Below, piece by piece: positions 34,116 to 46,218 of a DNA stretch of 64,000 nucleotides; within the stretch, counting starts at the first letter, position 1, and each line of letters begins with the position of its first letter. A model generated the notes under the pieces. It ran no database searches. It was not told the origin of the DNA and was given only the letters and a program-made list of their open reading frames with translations. The DNA comes from Prostheceraeus crozeri. Its lineage: Eukaryota; Platyhelminthes; Polycladida; Euryleptidae. Location: the NCBI GenBank assembly GCA_907163375.1, contig CAJQUW010005362.1:682001-746000 (forward strand), given 5' to 3'. The position numbers and the translations under genes are program-made.

Positions 34116-34712
34116 CTATGGATTTTGGTTGAGTATTACATTCATAGCTGGTGAATTCACTTTGATGTAATATTTCTCTGCTGTCTTTCGTTCATAGCGG
34201 TTGGAAAAATTGTGTTGGGGCACTAATATTTTGAGCTTATCAGATGTTAAACAGATGGAGGCGTGAAATGAATGAACTTTTGAAATGTTTATACACATTG
34301 CTTTCTTTCATAGTAAGATGTTGATGCATTCTTCTTCTTATAGTAAATTGAGATTCGCCAATATATGATTCATTGCAAATGTTGCATTTTATTTGATAAA
34401 CCGTATTTTTCATAAAGCAGATATTCTCGTTGTTACAATAGCAGTTGTTATGACACGGGAAATTATATGTCGTTCTTAATTGTCTCGTCAACGGTTTGGG
34501 TGTTACAAATGATGGTATGATTTTGGCTACAGTTATTTTTCTCAATTCATCTCGAACTTTTCTAGCTTGAATTTCGTTTATGAATGGAATTCTAAGGAAG
34601 ATTTTATTTCTATCATTTCGTTGTTGTTTCACCTTAGGTTTCTCAGTGTTGACATACTTATCGATGATCGAATCAGGATACCCGTTATTTCGAAATCTGT
34701 TTTTGATAAAAG
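34116..34712 (-). pseudogene. PLE linker plus GIY-YIG fragment
   Basis: The reverse strand from 34712 reads TFIKNRFRNNGYPDSIIDKY, a typical PLE post-RT linker, then IPFINEIQARKVRDEL and the Cys cluster PCHNNCYCNNENIC. GIY-YIG follows: TVYQIKCNICNESYIGESQ, RRRMHQHL, VYKHF. After a frame change near 34270 the end reads DKLKILVPQHNF, KTAEKYYIKVNSPAMNVI, which holds the Glu of this family. The 5' side is cut at 34712, directly against a truncated Tc1 transposase. A downstream segment near 34030 (ATATTTCGACTGTC) looks like PLE non-coding end sequence. Confidence 0.88.
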
Positions 34713-35165
34713 TTATTCATCAGTCCACAAGACTTTCTGCCAGTGATGGTCATTCCATGAGCGATGGGCATCACACCAGGCAACTCGTCTTCTGCGGTGC
34801 TCAAAACTCAATGGAATTAGGACAGCTGGTCGTCGCGATTGAATTCCAGCTTCTCGCAATCTTCGGTAAGCCGTTCGAACGCTACAGTCTATATTTGAGG
34901 CACTCTTCCAGTGTGCGACTAGCTTTGGGACTGACACAAATCCATTCCTCTTTGCAGCTAAAACTAGACGTGCGTCTGTCATTCCTGCAGACTTTCTTGG
35001 TCGAACAGATCCCTTCTTCTTTTTAACATCTCCTTCTGTTTTCCATCGACACCACCTCCAAACAACGACTCTCGATAGTTGCAGCTCTTCGGCAACACTT
35101 GCACAACTTCTACCACAACGAATCATTTCAATAGCCATACCTCTGGTAAACTGATCGTGTGCCAT
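34713..35165 (-). pseudogene. Tc1-like transposase N-terminus, truncated
   Basis: The reverse-strand frame begins MAHDQFTRGMAIEMIRCGRS and contains paired-type helix-turn-helix DNA-binding segments (CASVAEELQLSRVVVWRWCRRW-like, and VRTAYRRLREAGI). A GSVRPRKS segment resembles the GRPR AT-hook linker. It ends at the first catalytic Asp, in VLWTDE, where the PLE fragment begins. The second and third catalytic residues are absent, so it is non-functional. Its TIR was not located with confidence in the upstream 35.2-35.5 kb. Confidence 0.88.
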
Positions 35166-36341
35166 TTTATTTTACAAAAGCTGGATTTCAGTTCACGTTT
35201 ATGTTCAATTTGTAAAAGCAATTGTGAGTTGTATCGATATCAAAATTTGAAATTTGACCACCATAGATCTTTCTCCATTCTCTAATGTGTTGAATGGTAA
35301 TAAATAGAAAGCGAGATATTGCATCATACCTGAGAAAAAAATGAAACAAACTTCAATTCAAGCCAATGATAGTTTGTTTCATTAATTGTGTCAATGAGTA
35401 TATATAGCCTGACTTTATTACATGCTTGGTAAATTGACTGAATATATTTATTGACCTTAAGTCCTAATTTTCTGAAAAGTTATTATCAAAAGGTTAATTG
35501 CGGCTCCAAATTATGTAGGTCAAATGGCTAGCAGTTGTTCCAAATTCTGGCTTTCAGAGCATCGTTGTGTGATCATGCAGAAATAATTGAAAATGTCGAA
35601 AGTGTCCAGTATCCAATATATTCCGGTTAACTCGTGACACTACTTATAAAATCAGGAATTAGGAACTTGAAGTTTGAAAATTCTACGAAATAACAGAGCC
35701 AATTTTTGCACTCATAGCGAAAACTGTCAATGGCTTTTTAACACATGAATTCACCTTCTCATAGCCGCTTCCCAGTACTTACGATATGTATGGCTGCCTC
35801 AATGCTTTCAGTGTTGAGGCCATCCGAATTAAACAGCTTTATTTTAAACACAATTCTTCAGTCGTTTTCGATAAGTTCTTGCACAGAAAGGGTAACATTC
35901 GATTGCGATTTTTAATAACGAAATCAAAAATTAGCACAGCTAAAATTTACAGACAGTGGGCACAATTTATGCGTTGAAAGATATAGTTTTACAAAATAGA
36001 CAATACTCACCACCCATGTCTCTTGAGTTGTCCCTCATCAATTTTCATAGCCTGGAAGCAAACAAATGTAGAGACTTAGAGTTATGAATGATCTTTTCGA
36101 TTAACAGATTGGCTGATTTAATTTTAACTTTAACAGTATCGTTTAAATAAAGTTTGAAAAGTGGCATTGCACGCAAAAAAGTTAAACATGTAGTTGATAT
36201 GATGGGTAGGCTATCAAGTTATTAATTAGTAACTGGTGTCCTCAGTGAATGAATGAACAGCACTTTCGAAGAATCAATTACAAAAAAGCACATATTTTGT
36301 TCAAAAAGAACATCACAACCAAAGTAAAGATCCCTGCTAAG
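35166..36341. other. No recognisable gene
   Basis: The first few hundred bases are probably the 5' part of the Tc1 element. The rest is AT-rich with no recognised motif. Confidence 0.45.
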
Positions 36342-37160
36342 TAGGGTTGCAACGGATAGTGGTTTTGCCATCCGGTAACCGGATAGTTCATATGTTAACC
36401 AAATATTATGTAATGACATTGTGTATTGTACATCTACACGCATGTTGATCATTTTACCGTAGATATCCTAAAAAAATGATTCTCTTCATTCAATTTTCAT
36501 CACACCAGCAGCCAGAAATGGCTGGAATTTTCATTTAGTGAATGAACACGGAGGCCCTGCAGGGTAAGATCAAAAAGTTCTCCCAAAACATGGGTAGTAA
36601 CAAGTTTTTCTTGCGATTCGGTCACTCTACTCACATTATTTGGAATAGAGAGAAATTGATTAGACATTATTTCAAGCAGAGGTTTCCCTCATTTATTGAC
36701 ATAGAAAGCGTTTATTTTCAAGGAGTACCGAGAAATTACTCTTTTTGCATCACAATTTAAAGTGACTGTCTTCAATCTAATATATTGGACTGTTGATCAG
36801 AGTGAAAATTATGACTGAATAAGTTTAATAGTTTTGAATTTTTAAAAGTGTTCAATATAATAGAGTTTTGATGTAATAAAGTTTTTGATTAACAAGTTTT
36901 TGATGTTGTATATGCTTGCTTGAGCGAAATTAAGAAAACATGCTAATTGCGTATGAGAGGCTCACTACTTATGCATAGTACTGCATTATGAATCTAAATC
37001 ATGTATCTGCAATATTTATTGCTATTTATATTATCTTAAGATATGGTTGCGCAAAAGTCAGGCAATGAATATGCAAGGTTTTCATGGATGCACTATCCGG
37101 TATCCGGTACCGGATAGCTAAATTTTCAGTATCCGGCACCGGATATCCGGTGCAACCCTA
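36342..37160. mobile_element. Non-autonomous hAT-like element (MITE), 819 bp
   Basis: The left end is TAGGGTTGCAACGGATA and the right end, reversed, is TAGGGTTGCACCGGATATCC. The flanking octamers CTGCTAAG (36334-36341) and CTGCTCAG (37161-37168) match at 7 of 8, fitting the 8-bp target duplication of hAT elements. Several ATCCGG/CCGGAT words cluster at both ends, typical of hAT subterminal sites. No transposase is encoded. Confidence 0.78.
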
Positions 37161-37304
37161 CTGCTCAGTACATGTACTTTTATTGGGATAAAAGCATAAA
37201 AATGGCTATTGACTTCAACCCTATTAATTTTTCTTTAATTCGTTTTCATACTAACTGAACGACGAGGAGTTTAAATATGCATCTTTCACCTCGTGCGGCT
37301 CCAG

Positions 37305-38775
37305 GAGTGGTCGGACCAGCTTAGACGCGAAAATTTACGCAGAGGCCAATAGACGCAATGGTATAGATAAATAGGACAGTGCGAGTGTACAAGAGTCGGA
37401 GTGAGACACGTATTTGGCAATAGTTAGCCCAGATAAATTTAGATCAGAGTAAGCGGCTGTCCTACCCTAGAAAAATTTTGCTTCACCCGCCATGCAGGAA
37501 CTCCAAAGTATTATTAGCACTTTTTGATGCAAAGTATTCAACTCAATTGCACATAATCATAAACTCTAAAACACACCAATGATTAGAAGCGTTTTTTTGA
37601 CGACTGAAAATCATCTATGACACATTCAGAGTGCAGTTTAGAACTTCCATTTAGGTTTGCCGTTAGGTTGCTATTAGTAAGGATGATATACAATTTAGCA
37701 TGTTAATATCAGCGCTTGAATGGCAAAAATTGAGTTTGATGATGCCAATTAAGTCGCGTTCAATGAATGCAGAAGAACTTTTATACCGAATGCATAATTA
37801 CATAACATTCAAAATGCATGAATTAAAAAAAATCCTATGCTGTATGACTAGCGTGTGCAATAACCTCATAATCATGCTACATGTACCTACCGCTTCTACA
37901 GTATGATCACCAGTTTCCTAAAGAAAAATCGAAAAAAAATCTTGATTTATAACGAGAGCACTATAACTACATCAAATGGGAGCTGATAGAATGCTGGACT
38001 AGAATTACAAACAATAAATTTGGAGACTGTGTCATTATCAAGAGTATGATGGATTCAATCATAATCATTGCGTGCATAATTGTTAACGATGTTTAAAAGG
38101 CACCGCTGTGATTAATTGAGGCACGGGGAGCAAAGGGAATTCGTTTTTCTATCTTCTTCTGGAATCTGTTTTGGTTAGGCATTCGTGCATGATCTCATTC
38201 AAGGGAGTTGAGGACATATTCTTCGTTAGCACACATATGGATGGAGTTTCGCCGCCAATTGCAAATGTACAGCCTGAATTGAGACTTCAAAAAAGATGGT
38301 GTAGGTCAAATCAGTACATGGAATTGAAATGACAAATCTAAATTGCAGAAATAGCTTATATTGTATTATAATAGCTGTTGCGATTCAATACATGTATTAA
38401 CAAATTACCTGCAAAACAAATCGTCTGAAATCAAAATAAGACGCAGCTTCAGCATGGCGATCACGAAAACATCTGGGAAGAAAACAAAGACCGAGGTTGT
38501 TCAGACTTAATGCTCTATGAAAAAATTCACGCTCGTTGCGATAAAGTTTCCAATATAAAAACTATTAGAGTCTACAGATCGATTTTCAAAGGAGCTTATA
38601 TAAAATATCTTGAAATATCCTCAAACAACATTTTCAGCACGAGAATTTCGAAAAGCAGTAATATGATTTCATCCAAGAAAATTTACGCAGCAGGACATGA
38701 AAAATTTACGCAGGGAAGGCATTTTTTTACCACATTTACGCAGTGCGCAAATTTACCCAGTTGGTTCGACCACTG
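37305..38775. mobile_element. Possible second non-autonomous hAT-like element
   Basis: Left GAGTGGTCGGACCAG and right, reversed, CAGTGGTCGAACCAA form a short inverted end pair. Candidate 8-bp flanks GGCTCCAG and AGCACCAG match at 6 of 8. The word AAATTTACGCAG recurs near both ends. The evidence is suggestive only; the interior has no coding sequence. Confidence 0.35.
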
Positions 38776-39150
38776 AGCACCAGTTTGGAACAACAGGGCT
38801 GCCAGACATCTAGGAAGCAAATAATTTGTGATGCCTGATAAGAAGTGCCGCATTTCGTACATTTAGTAGTATTTTCTCTATAAACCCCAAATATTACAGG
38901 CGTCTTAAGAGCCGTAAACTAATCCTACGAGTATCTTCGAAACATTCTTCTTCAGATCATTCACGATGCTGACATGAGATTTAAGGTAAGAAAGAACTAC
39001 TTAGAAAGATAAGAAAGGTCATTACTGAGCAATTTGGCAATTTGGTTTGAAAAACAGTTTTTCTGTTGAAATTAACTATTCGACCATGCGCAAAATATTT
39101 TGTAATAGTGTAATAGTCTTTCTAAAAGTCTGTGTCTTTCACATCATCAA

Positions 39151-39400
39151 ATGAATATCGAAAGAGAATGACAGCTATTAAGTCAATACAAGACGCCAAC
39201 ACCCTTGATTCCTCGACAGCACTCGTCCGACCTAGGAATCGAACCGAAGTCCGCGATGGAAACGAGCTCGCACCTTCATCACTAGGCCACGCTGACCAAT
39301 CAAGGGGTCAATCGGGGAATCAATGGTGTTGGTGCCTTGTATTGACTTAATAGCTGTCATTTTCTTTCGATATTCAATTAACTACGGTAGACCTTTGTTG
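39151..39400. repeat. Inverted repeat enclosing a tRNA-like SINE head
   Basis: GACAGCTATTAAGTCAATAC at about 39170 is inverted at about 39338-39357; together with flanking GAATATCGAAAGA it gives arms of 50 bp or more. A further forward copy of the right arm lies at 50764-50835. The enclosed part contains the tRNA-like sequence described next. Confidence 0.75.
39223..39303 (-). repeat. tRNA-derived SINE head (A and B boxes)
   Basis: The reverse strand contains TGGCCTAGTGATG, fitting a polymerase III A box, and 42 bases later GGTTCGATTCC, a near-perfect B box. No full cloverleaf was recognised, so this is read as a SINE promoter rather than a tRNA gene. Confidence 0.6.
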
Positions 39401-39555
39401 TCAATCTACACTGTGACGTAGTCGCATGACATGCTGACATGCTGTCTCGCTACAATATGAACGCTGGATAGCGTTCTGTCAATAATAATAGGACAATACG
39501 CTGTCGATATCAGTTAGAGATGACTTCTGCCTTCACTTGCATTCCTTTTGAACCG

Positions 39556-39600
39556 TCAGCGTGGCCTAGTGAAGAAGGTGCGAGCTCACGGGTGTTGGTG
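39556..39600 (+). repeat. Second, truncated SINE head
   Basis: GTCAGCGTGGCCTAGTGAAG and following bases match the A-box half of the SINE at 39223-39303. It lies immediately before the 67-bp repeat and the LINE ORF1. Confidence 0.6.
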
Positions 39601-39601
39601 A

Positions 39602-39668
39602 GACGAAAAATCGAGGTCCAGAACGTATCTAACAACTTCACGTTTCTCATTAATCGATTCTATTACAG
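39602..39668 (+). repeat. 67-bp direct repeat, left copy, before LINE ORF1
   Basis: Matches 50240-50306 with two mismatches. It contains GGTCC-GAACGTATCTAACAAC and ends in TTCTATTACAG. The ORF1 ATG follows two bases later. Confidence 0.9.
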
Positions 39669-39670
39669 AG

Positions 39671-40800
39671 ATGACTGAAAAGAAGACAACATCAATTGAA
39701 ACAATCACTGGACAACCAAAGAGCCCGATGACAACGGAAAAGTGCAAGGCGTGTCATGAAAACCTTGAAGATCTAGAGGTGAACTTAAAGTGTGACAAAT
39801 GTAAAGACTCTTTCCATACTAAAGTATTTGAAACATAATAATAAAAGGAAATTCCAGTGCAAAAATTGTATCAAAAGTTTATATCCTTCAGAATTACAAC
39901 ATATAACAAAGCACACAAAGAACAGAATACATTCAGAGTCAACCACACAGAACACAGAAATCATAGAAGAGAGAAACAAATACCAAAGAAAAAGCGAAGA
40001 TCTCATCAAAATAGCTGGAGCACTCAGGACCGAAATCGAAGAAAGTGCAACGAAAATACAAGCTCTTGAGCAAAACTTAGCACGAAGTGAATGTGAGCTG
40101 ACACTGGCATATGAAAATATTAGAAGACTAGAAAGAGAACTGAACGAAGAACGAAGGATAACCAACTTCAACAACAAATCTGATGACAGTGACGATGATG
40201 AAGAAACAGAACCCGAGGATGAAAACGATTAAATAATGGAAAAATTGTGCAAAATATCAGAAAAAGTGGATCAGATAGGACAACAAAAGCAGATGAATGA
40301 AAAGCAACAACAACAACAACACCAACTGGAAGAACAGCGCCAACTAGAAAAGCTGCGTCAACAAGAACTTCAAGTAGAACATCGTCAACAGAAGATAACC
40401 AACATCGCTGGCAAGCACCACAACAACCAATAAGAAGGAACATTACCTGTTTCTACTGCGGAAGACGTGGTCACCCGATGCGAAACTGTTATCATGCACG
40501 CTGGAATCGACACTATAACGACGGTTATAGTAGAAACAGGCACAACAACTACATCAATGCGAACACAAGACCAAGATACGAACAGCAGCGTAGAAGATAT
40601 GACCAAACTAGATACGAAAATCAAAACAGATACGAGAACCAAAGATATAGAGAAGACAGAAGACGCAATTTTGAAAGAGAACGAAGAGAAAGAGAAGAAG
40701 ATAGATATCGAGTATCCAGAACGGACAACGGAAACGGTCCAATTCAATACACACCAACACGCATCCTCAATCAACAAAACAACAGACATCACTCACAAGC
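39671..40800 (+). pseudogene. LINE ORF1: PHD finger, coiled coil, CCHC knuckle
   Basis: From the ATG at 39671 the frame reads CKACHENLEDLEVNLKCDKC then DSFH, and after a frame change near 39825 KFQCKNC, together a PHD-type zinc finger. A coiled coil follows (EERNKYQRKSEDLIKIAG through about 40230), then an acidic tail and stop. A Gln-rich coil is at 40236-40433. After another frame change comes QAPQQPIRRNITCFYCGRRG then HPMRNC, a CX2CX4HX4C zinc knuckle, and an Arg/Tyr-rich tail ending near 40819. Such proteins bind the retroelement RNA. At least two frameshifts break this copy. PHD-type ORF1 proteins are known in some CR1/L2-like LINEs. Confidence 0.75.
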
Positions 40801-40839
40801 AATACAACCTTATTTTTAGCACATTAAAGGAAGGAGAGG

Positions 40840-43571
40840 ACGATGAACATGATTTTGATAAAATCAGTGACCTCAAAATAAGTTACATAAATGTGAACGG
40901 CTTAAATGAAAATAAAATAAGTAATTCCGATATGATCAAAGATATGGACAATGCTGATATGCTTTGTTTTGTTGAAACGCACTTAAAAGGTGAAGACAAT
41001 CTGCCAGTTATTAGAAATTACACAGGCTATCATTCAATTGGAAGAAAATCTTCAAAATTTGGAAGAAATATCAGATGTATATCACTGTATGTAAAAGAAA
41101 ATATAAAGAATTTAAATCTAGAAAATATTGTCAATGAAAACGGAAGAATATTGATCGTTAAAATAAGGGAACATACATCAAATATTTTCATAATCATATG
41201 CTACAGAAGTAACAGAGAATCTAGATATAAAGACAAAGAATTCTATGAAAATATAAAAAGCTACATACTTCAATACAACATGGAAAATGTAATATTAATA
41301 GTAGATCTAAATGGACGAATTGGATTAGAAAATGATAATAAAAATCTTGGTCTTTCAAACAGAAAATCTGATGATTTAACCCTAAATAGCTATGGACAAG
41401 AAATATTAAGGTTCTGTCATAAAACCAAATTAATAATAGCAAATGGAAGATTTGAAAATAAAGACTCCATTGGAAAATCTACGTATCACTGTATTCAAAA
41501 TGATGAAGTTAAAAAATCAATGATAGATTATTTGATCGTATCCGAGTCCCTTTTGAATAGGCTAAATGAGTTCGAAATTGGTAATCCAGTGTTGTATACT
41601 GACCATTCGCTTCTCAAGATAAAATTGAATATTGCATCAGATAAAAAAATCACTACAAAAAATAAGAAACATCAAAGTAAAAAAATAATTCCGTTTAAAT
41701 GGACAAAAGAAAAAGCCTCAAAATTTGATATAGATAAATTTTGACTTAAAATGTACTGCATTATCAAACAAATTGATTACTCAGAATATGAACGCAAATG
41801 AAATATATACTGAATTACTAGAAATAAGGAATAACTCAACTGATTGCAATTATAAACCTCAGACATCAAAATATTCTGAAAATATTACAAACTTACGGAA
41901 AGTTTATAGAAAGGAGGTTGCCATGTTCAAAGAAGATAAATCAAATAGTAATTTGAATAGATTGAAGTTATTGAGAAAGCAACTGCAAAAGCAAATAAGG
42001 AAAGAAACAAGAAAAATTAAATCTAATCATCTGAATAAATTGATAATTGCAAAAGAAAATAATAATCACAAAGAATATTGGAGCTTAATCAATGGAAAGA
42101 AAAGGACCGCTATTACTTCTACTCTGAATATTAATGATTTCAAAATCGAAATGATAAATTCTGATTTATCTAGACGTTGAGACTTGTATTACCGCAGTAA
42201 ATAATGAAACTTTCAATATGGTAGAACAATCGGATGAAATCCTTAACGTTCAAATTACTATGAATGAGCTCCAAAGTAATTTTAAAGATACAAAGAACTT
42301 AAAATCAAGTGGTCCCGATGAATTTGTAACAGAAATATTTAAAATAAATGACAAAACATTGCCTATACTACTGAATTTATTTAACGAACTCGTGCACAAT
42401 CATAATGAGGTAATCCCATTTTCTGAAAGTTGGGTAATACCTATTCATAAGAGAGGCGACAAAAATATGGTAAAAAGTTATAGGCCAATAAATTTAAGTT
42501 CGAATATAGAAAAATTGCTAACCAAAATAATGAATAATAGACTGGCTAAGTGGATGAAAAAGAATTGTATCATCCATCAATGCCAAACAGGATTTATGAA
42601 GGGAAGCTCTACAATGGATAATATATATATAGTTAAGGAAATGGTGCAACTTTACAAAAACAAAAAATCTCCATTGTGTATGTGTTTCATTGACTTATCA
42701 AAGGCTTTTGATACGGTTCCGAAAAACATTCTTATTCACAAGATTGGCAGTATACTTCCTCATGGCAATTTTCTGCACCTTTTGAAACGACTGATCAACG
42801 AGAAAAGTTTCAAAGTTTTATATGATGGCAATGAATCCTGCAAATTTACTTTGAAAAATGGAATACCCCAAGGCGACAGTTTGTCACCAACGTTATTTTC
42901 AATTTTTATAAATGACTTGTCAAAGGAGATTGATGCTAATCTTGGAAATTTGAATGCAGTGAATATCGGTGAAACTCAAATACCTTTTTTAATTTATGCT
43001 GATGATATACTTCTGATGAGTAACGATATAAACAGTCTAATGAACCAAATACAGATAGTCAATGAATATTGTAAACGCAACAGCCTGGATATGAATTTCG
43101 ATAAAACTAAATTAATTTTTCAAAATATTAGATATGAAAATGATCACATAGAACTTAATTTGAACAATGAATTGAAACGAATTGATATAGTGCGCGAATA
43201 TAAATATCTTGGATTTTGGATAGGAAATAACACTAAAAAACATTTGTCTTCACTAACTAAGAATGGTAATAAATCGGCATATCTAACTGCTAAAAAACTA
43301 AAAGAAATAGGATGTGCGAATGGAACAATAGTGAAAAATACCTTTGAAATGTTGACATTATCAAAAATGCAATATGGTGGTGAATTTTGCTTCTACAATA
43401 AATTATCCGAATTGAATAGGATACAATTTCAATTCTATAAACGTTTATATCATCTGATAACTACCACTGCAAATTATTGTTTGATAGGGGAGTTTGGACT
43501 ATTTCCTCTCGAATATCATTTTGAAAAAGCTGCAATCAACTTATGGATTAAAATTATCTTTAATGAAAGTA
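40840..43571 (+). pseudogene. LINE ORF2: endonuclease and reverse transcriptase (first part)
   Basis: The AP-like endonuclease is seen at 40860-41640: SYINVNGLNENK, CFVETHLKG, ILIVDLNGRIG, STYHC, SMIDYLIVSESLL and TDHSLLKI. The usual GDFN is replaced by VDLN. Frames then change near 41745 and 42180. Reverse-transcriptase motifs follow: SGPDEFVTEIF, WVIPIHKRGDK, YRPINLSSNIEKLLTKIM, GFMKGSSTMDNI, motif A CFIDLSKAFDTV, motif B GIPQGDSLSPTLFSIF and motif C LIYADDILLM. The protein is cut at 43571 by a transposon; the reading resumes at 49537. Frameshifts make it inactive. Confidence 0.9.
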
Positions 43572-43763
43572 CACTCTTTCCCGTTCAAGTTTCCACTCTT
43601 TGCATTGATATTTCCAATATTTGCATAGAAATTTCCAAACTTTGATCTCACAAATCCAAATTTTGCATTCAACTTTCCAATATTTACATTGATATTTCTT
43701 CTCTTTGCGATCAAGAATCTATGATTTGCAGATAGCTTTCCAATATTTGCAATCAAGATTCAA
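43572..43763. repeat. Left 192-bp TIR (also repeated in tandem copies)
   Basis: Inverted partner of 49343-49534. Further copies begin at 45448 and 47324 through the triplication. Confidence 0.93.
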
Positions 43764-44342
43764 TTTTTTTCGATCGTATTAGATCTGAATATTTGACCAT
43801 TCTTTTCGATATTTAACGCAAAGGGATCATGTTATATTTTGTGATCTTCATTAATATAATGAATGTGAGAGATTACCAATTCAATTGTTCAATAATAATG
43901 GTGAATTGATGAAATGCGTGGCTTTACTTACAGCACGACTGTGAGGAGTTATACGTGCAGTAGAACGCCCTAACTTTAGCCAGGCGTCCTAACTTTAGCC
44001 ACCGGTGGTGCATGACTTCAATCTTATTTTTTTCTGATATGATGCATTTACGATGCACCACTACAGCTTGAAATATTCATCTGATACCATAGTACTGCAA
44101 AACTACTCTCTATCTTGTCATATTTCAAGTTATGACTTCATGGCTGAATCTTTTCCAAAATATGCATTTTTGGCAAAAAATTTGAATTTGAAAATGCACC
44201 CCTGAACGGTTTGAAGCCTAGACATGTGGAATCGGTTGAAACGTCAAAACGTTGCTCATGCACTGTTCATGCACAAATTCAAAGTCGATATATCAATAGC
44301 TAGACTAGTCTAATACCTATTCATAAGAGAGGCGACAAAAAT

Positions 44343-45521
44343 ATGGTAAAAAGTTATAGGCCAATAAATTTAAGTTCGAATATAGAAAAATTGCTAACCA
44401 AAATAATGAATAATAGACTGGCTAAGTGGTTGAAAAAGAATTGTATCATCCATCAATGCCAAACAGGATTTATGAAGGGAAGCTCTACAATGGATAATAT
44501 ATATATAGTTATGGAAATGGTGCAACTTTACAAAAACAAAAAATCTCCATTGTGTATGTGTTTCATTGACTTATCAAAGGCTTTTGATACGGTTCCGAAA
44601 AACATTCTTATTCACAAGATTGGCAGTATACTTCCTCATGGCAATTTTCTGCACCTTTTGAAACGACTGATCAACGAGAAAAGTTTCAAAGTTTTATATG
44701 ATGGCAATGAATCCTGCAAATTTACTTTGAAAAATGGAATACCCCATGGCGACAGTTTGTCACCAACGTTATTTTCAATTTTTATAAATGACTTGTCAAA
44801 GGAGATTGATGCTAATCTTGGAAATTTGAATGCAGTGAATATCGGTGAAACTCAAATACCTTTTTTAATTTATGCTGATGATATACTTCTGATGAGTAAC
44901 GATATAAACAGTCTAATGAACCAAATACAGATAGTCAATGAATATTGTAAACGCAACAGCCTGGATATGAATTTCGATAAAACTAAATTAATTTTTCAAA
45001 ATATTAGATATGAAAATGATCACATAGAACTTAATTTGAACAATGAATTGAAACGAATTGATATAGTGCGCGAATATAAATATCTTGGATTTTGGATAGG
45101 AAATAACACTAAAAAACATTTGTCTTCACTAACTAAGAATGGTAATAAATCGGCATATCTAACTGCTAAAAAACTAAAAGAAATAGGATGTGCGAATGGA
45201 ACAATAGTGAAAAATACCTTTGAAATGTTGACATTATCAAAAATGCAATATGGTGGTGAATTTTGCTTCTACAATAAATTATCCGAATTGAATAGGATAC
45301 AATTTCAATTCTATAAACGTTTATATCATCTGATAACTACCACTGCAAATTATTGTTTGATAGGGGAGTTTGGACTATTTCCTCTCGAATATCATTTTGA
45401 AAAAGCTGCAATCAACTTATGGATTAAAATTATCTTTAATGAAAGTACACTCTTTCCCGTTCAAGTTTCCACTCTTTGCATTGATATTTCCAATATTTGC
45501 ATAGAAATTTCCAAACTTTGA
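44343..45521 (+). pseudogene. Duplicated LINE reverse-transcriptase fragment (copy 2)
   Basis: A 392-codon open frame starting MVKSYRPINLSS, identical to copy 1 except M for K in IYIVMEMVQ, L for M in AKWLKK, and H for Q in motif B (GIPHGDSLSPT). It keeps YADD. It has no endonuclease, promoter or LINE start, and its 3' end runs into transposon TIR, so it is a by-product of the tandem duplication rather than a gene. Confidence 0.9.
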
Positions 45522-46218
45522 TCTCACAAATCCAAATTTTGCATTCAACTTTCCAATATTTACATTGATATTTCTTCTCTTTGCGATCAAGAATCTATGA
45601 TTTGCAGATAGCTTTCCAATATTTGCAATCAAGATTCAAATTTTTTCGATCGTATTAGATCTGAATATTTGACCATTCTTTTCGATATTTAACGCAAAGG
45701 GATCATGTTATATTTTGTGATCTTCATTAATATAATGAATGTGAGAGATTACCAATTCAATTGTTCAATAATAATGGTGAATTGATGAAATGCGTGGCTT
45801 TACTTACAGCACGACTGTGAGGAGTTATACGTGCAGTAGAACGCCCTAACTTTAGCCAGGCGTCCTAACTTTAGCCACCGGTGGTGCATGACTTCAATCT
45901 TATTTTTTTCTGATATGATGCATTTACGATGCACCACTACAGCTTGAAATATTCATCTGATACCATAGTACTGCAAAACTACTCTCTATCTTGTCATATT
46001 TCAAGTTATGACTTCATGGCTGAATCTTTTCCAAAATATGCATTTTTGGCAAAAAATTTGAATTTGAAAATGCACCCCTGAACGGTTTGAAGCCTAGACA
46101 TGTGGAATCGGTTGAAACGTCAAAACGTTGCTCATGCACTGTTCATGCACAAATTCAAAGTCGATATATCAATAGCTAGACTAGTCTAATACCTATTCAT
46201 AAGAGAGGCGACAAAAAT

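Noticed and set aside
39223-39303. Functional tRNA gene
   Set aside because: A and B boxes are present but I could not form a full cloverleaf, and the sequence recurs truncated nearby, as SINEs do.
43541-43756. Repeated ANIGKLNAK-like small protein on the reverse strand (also at 45417, 47293 and 49350)
   Set aside because: It is a translation of the short sub-repeats in the transposon TIR, with no start context or conserved family.
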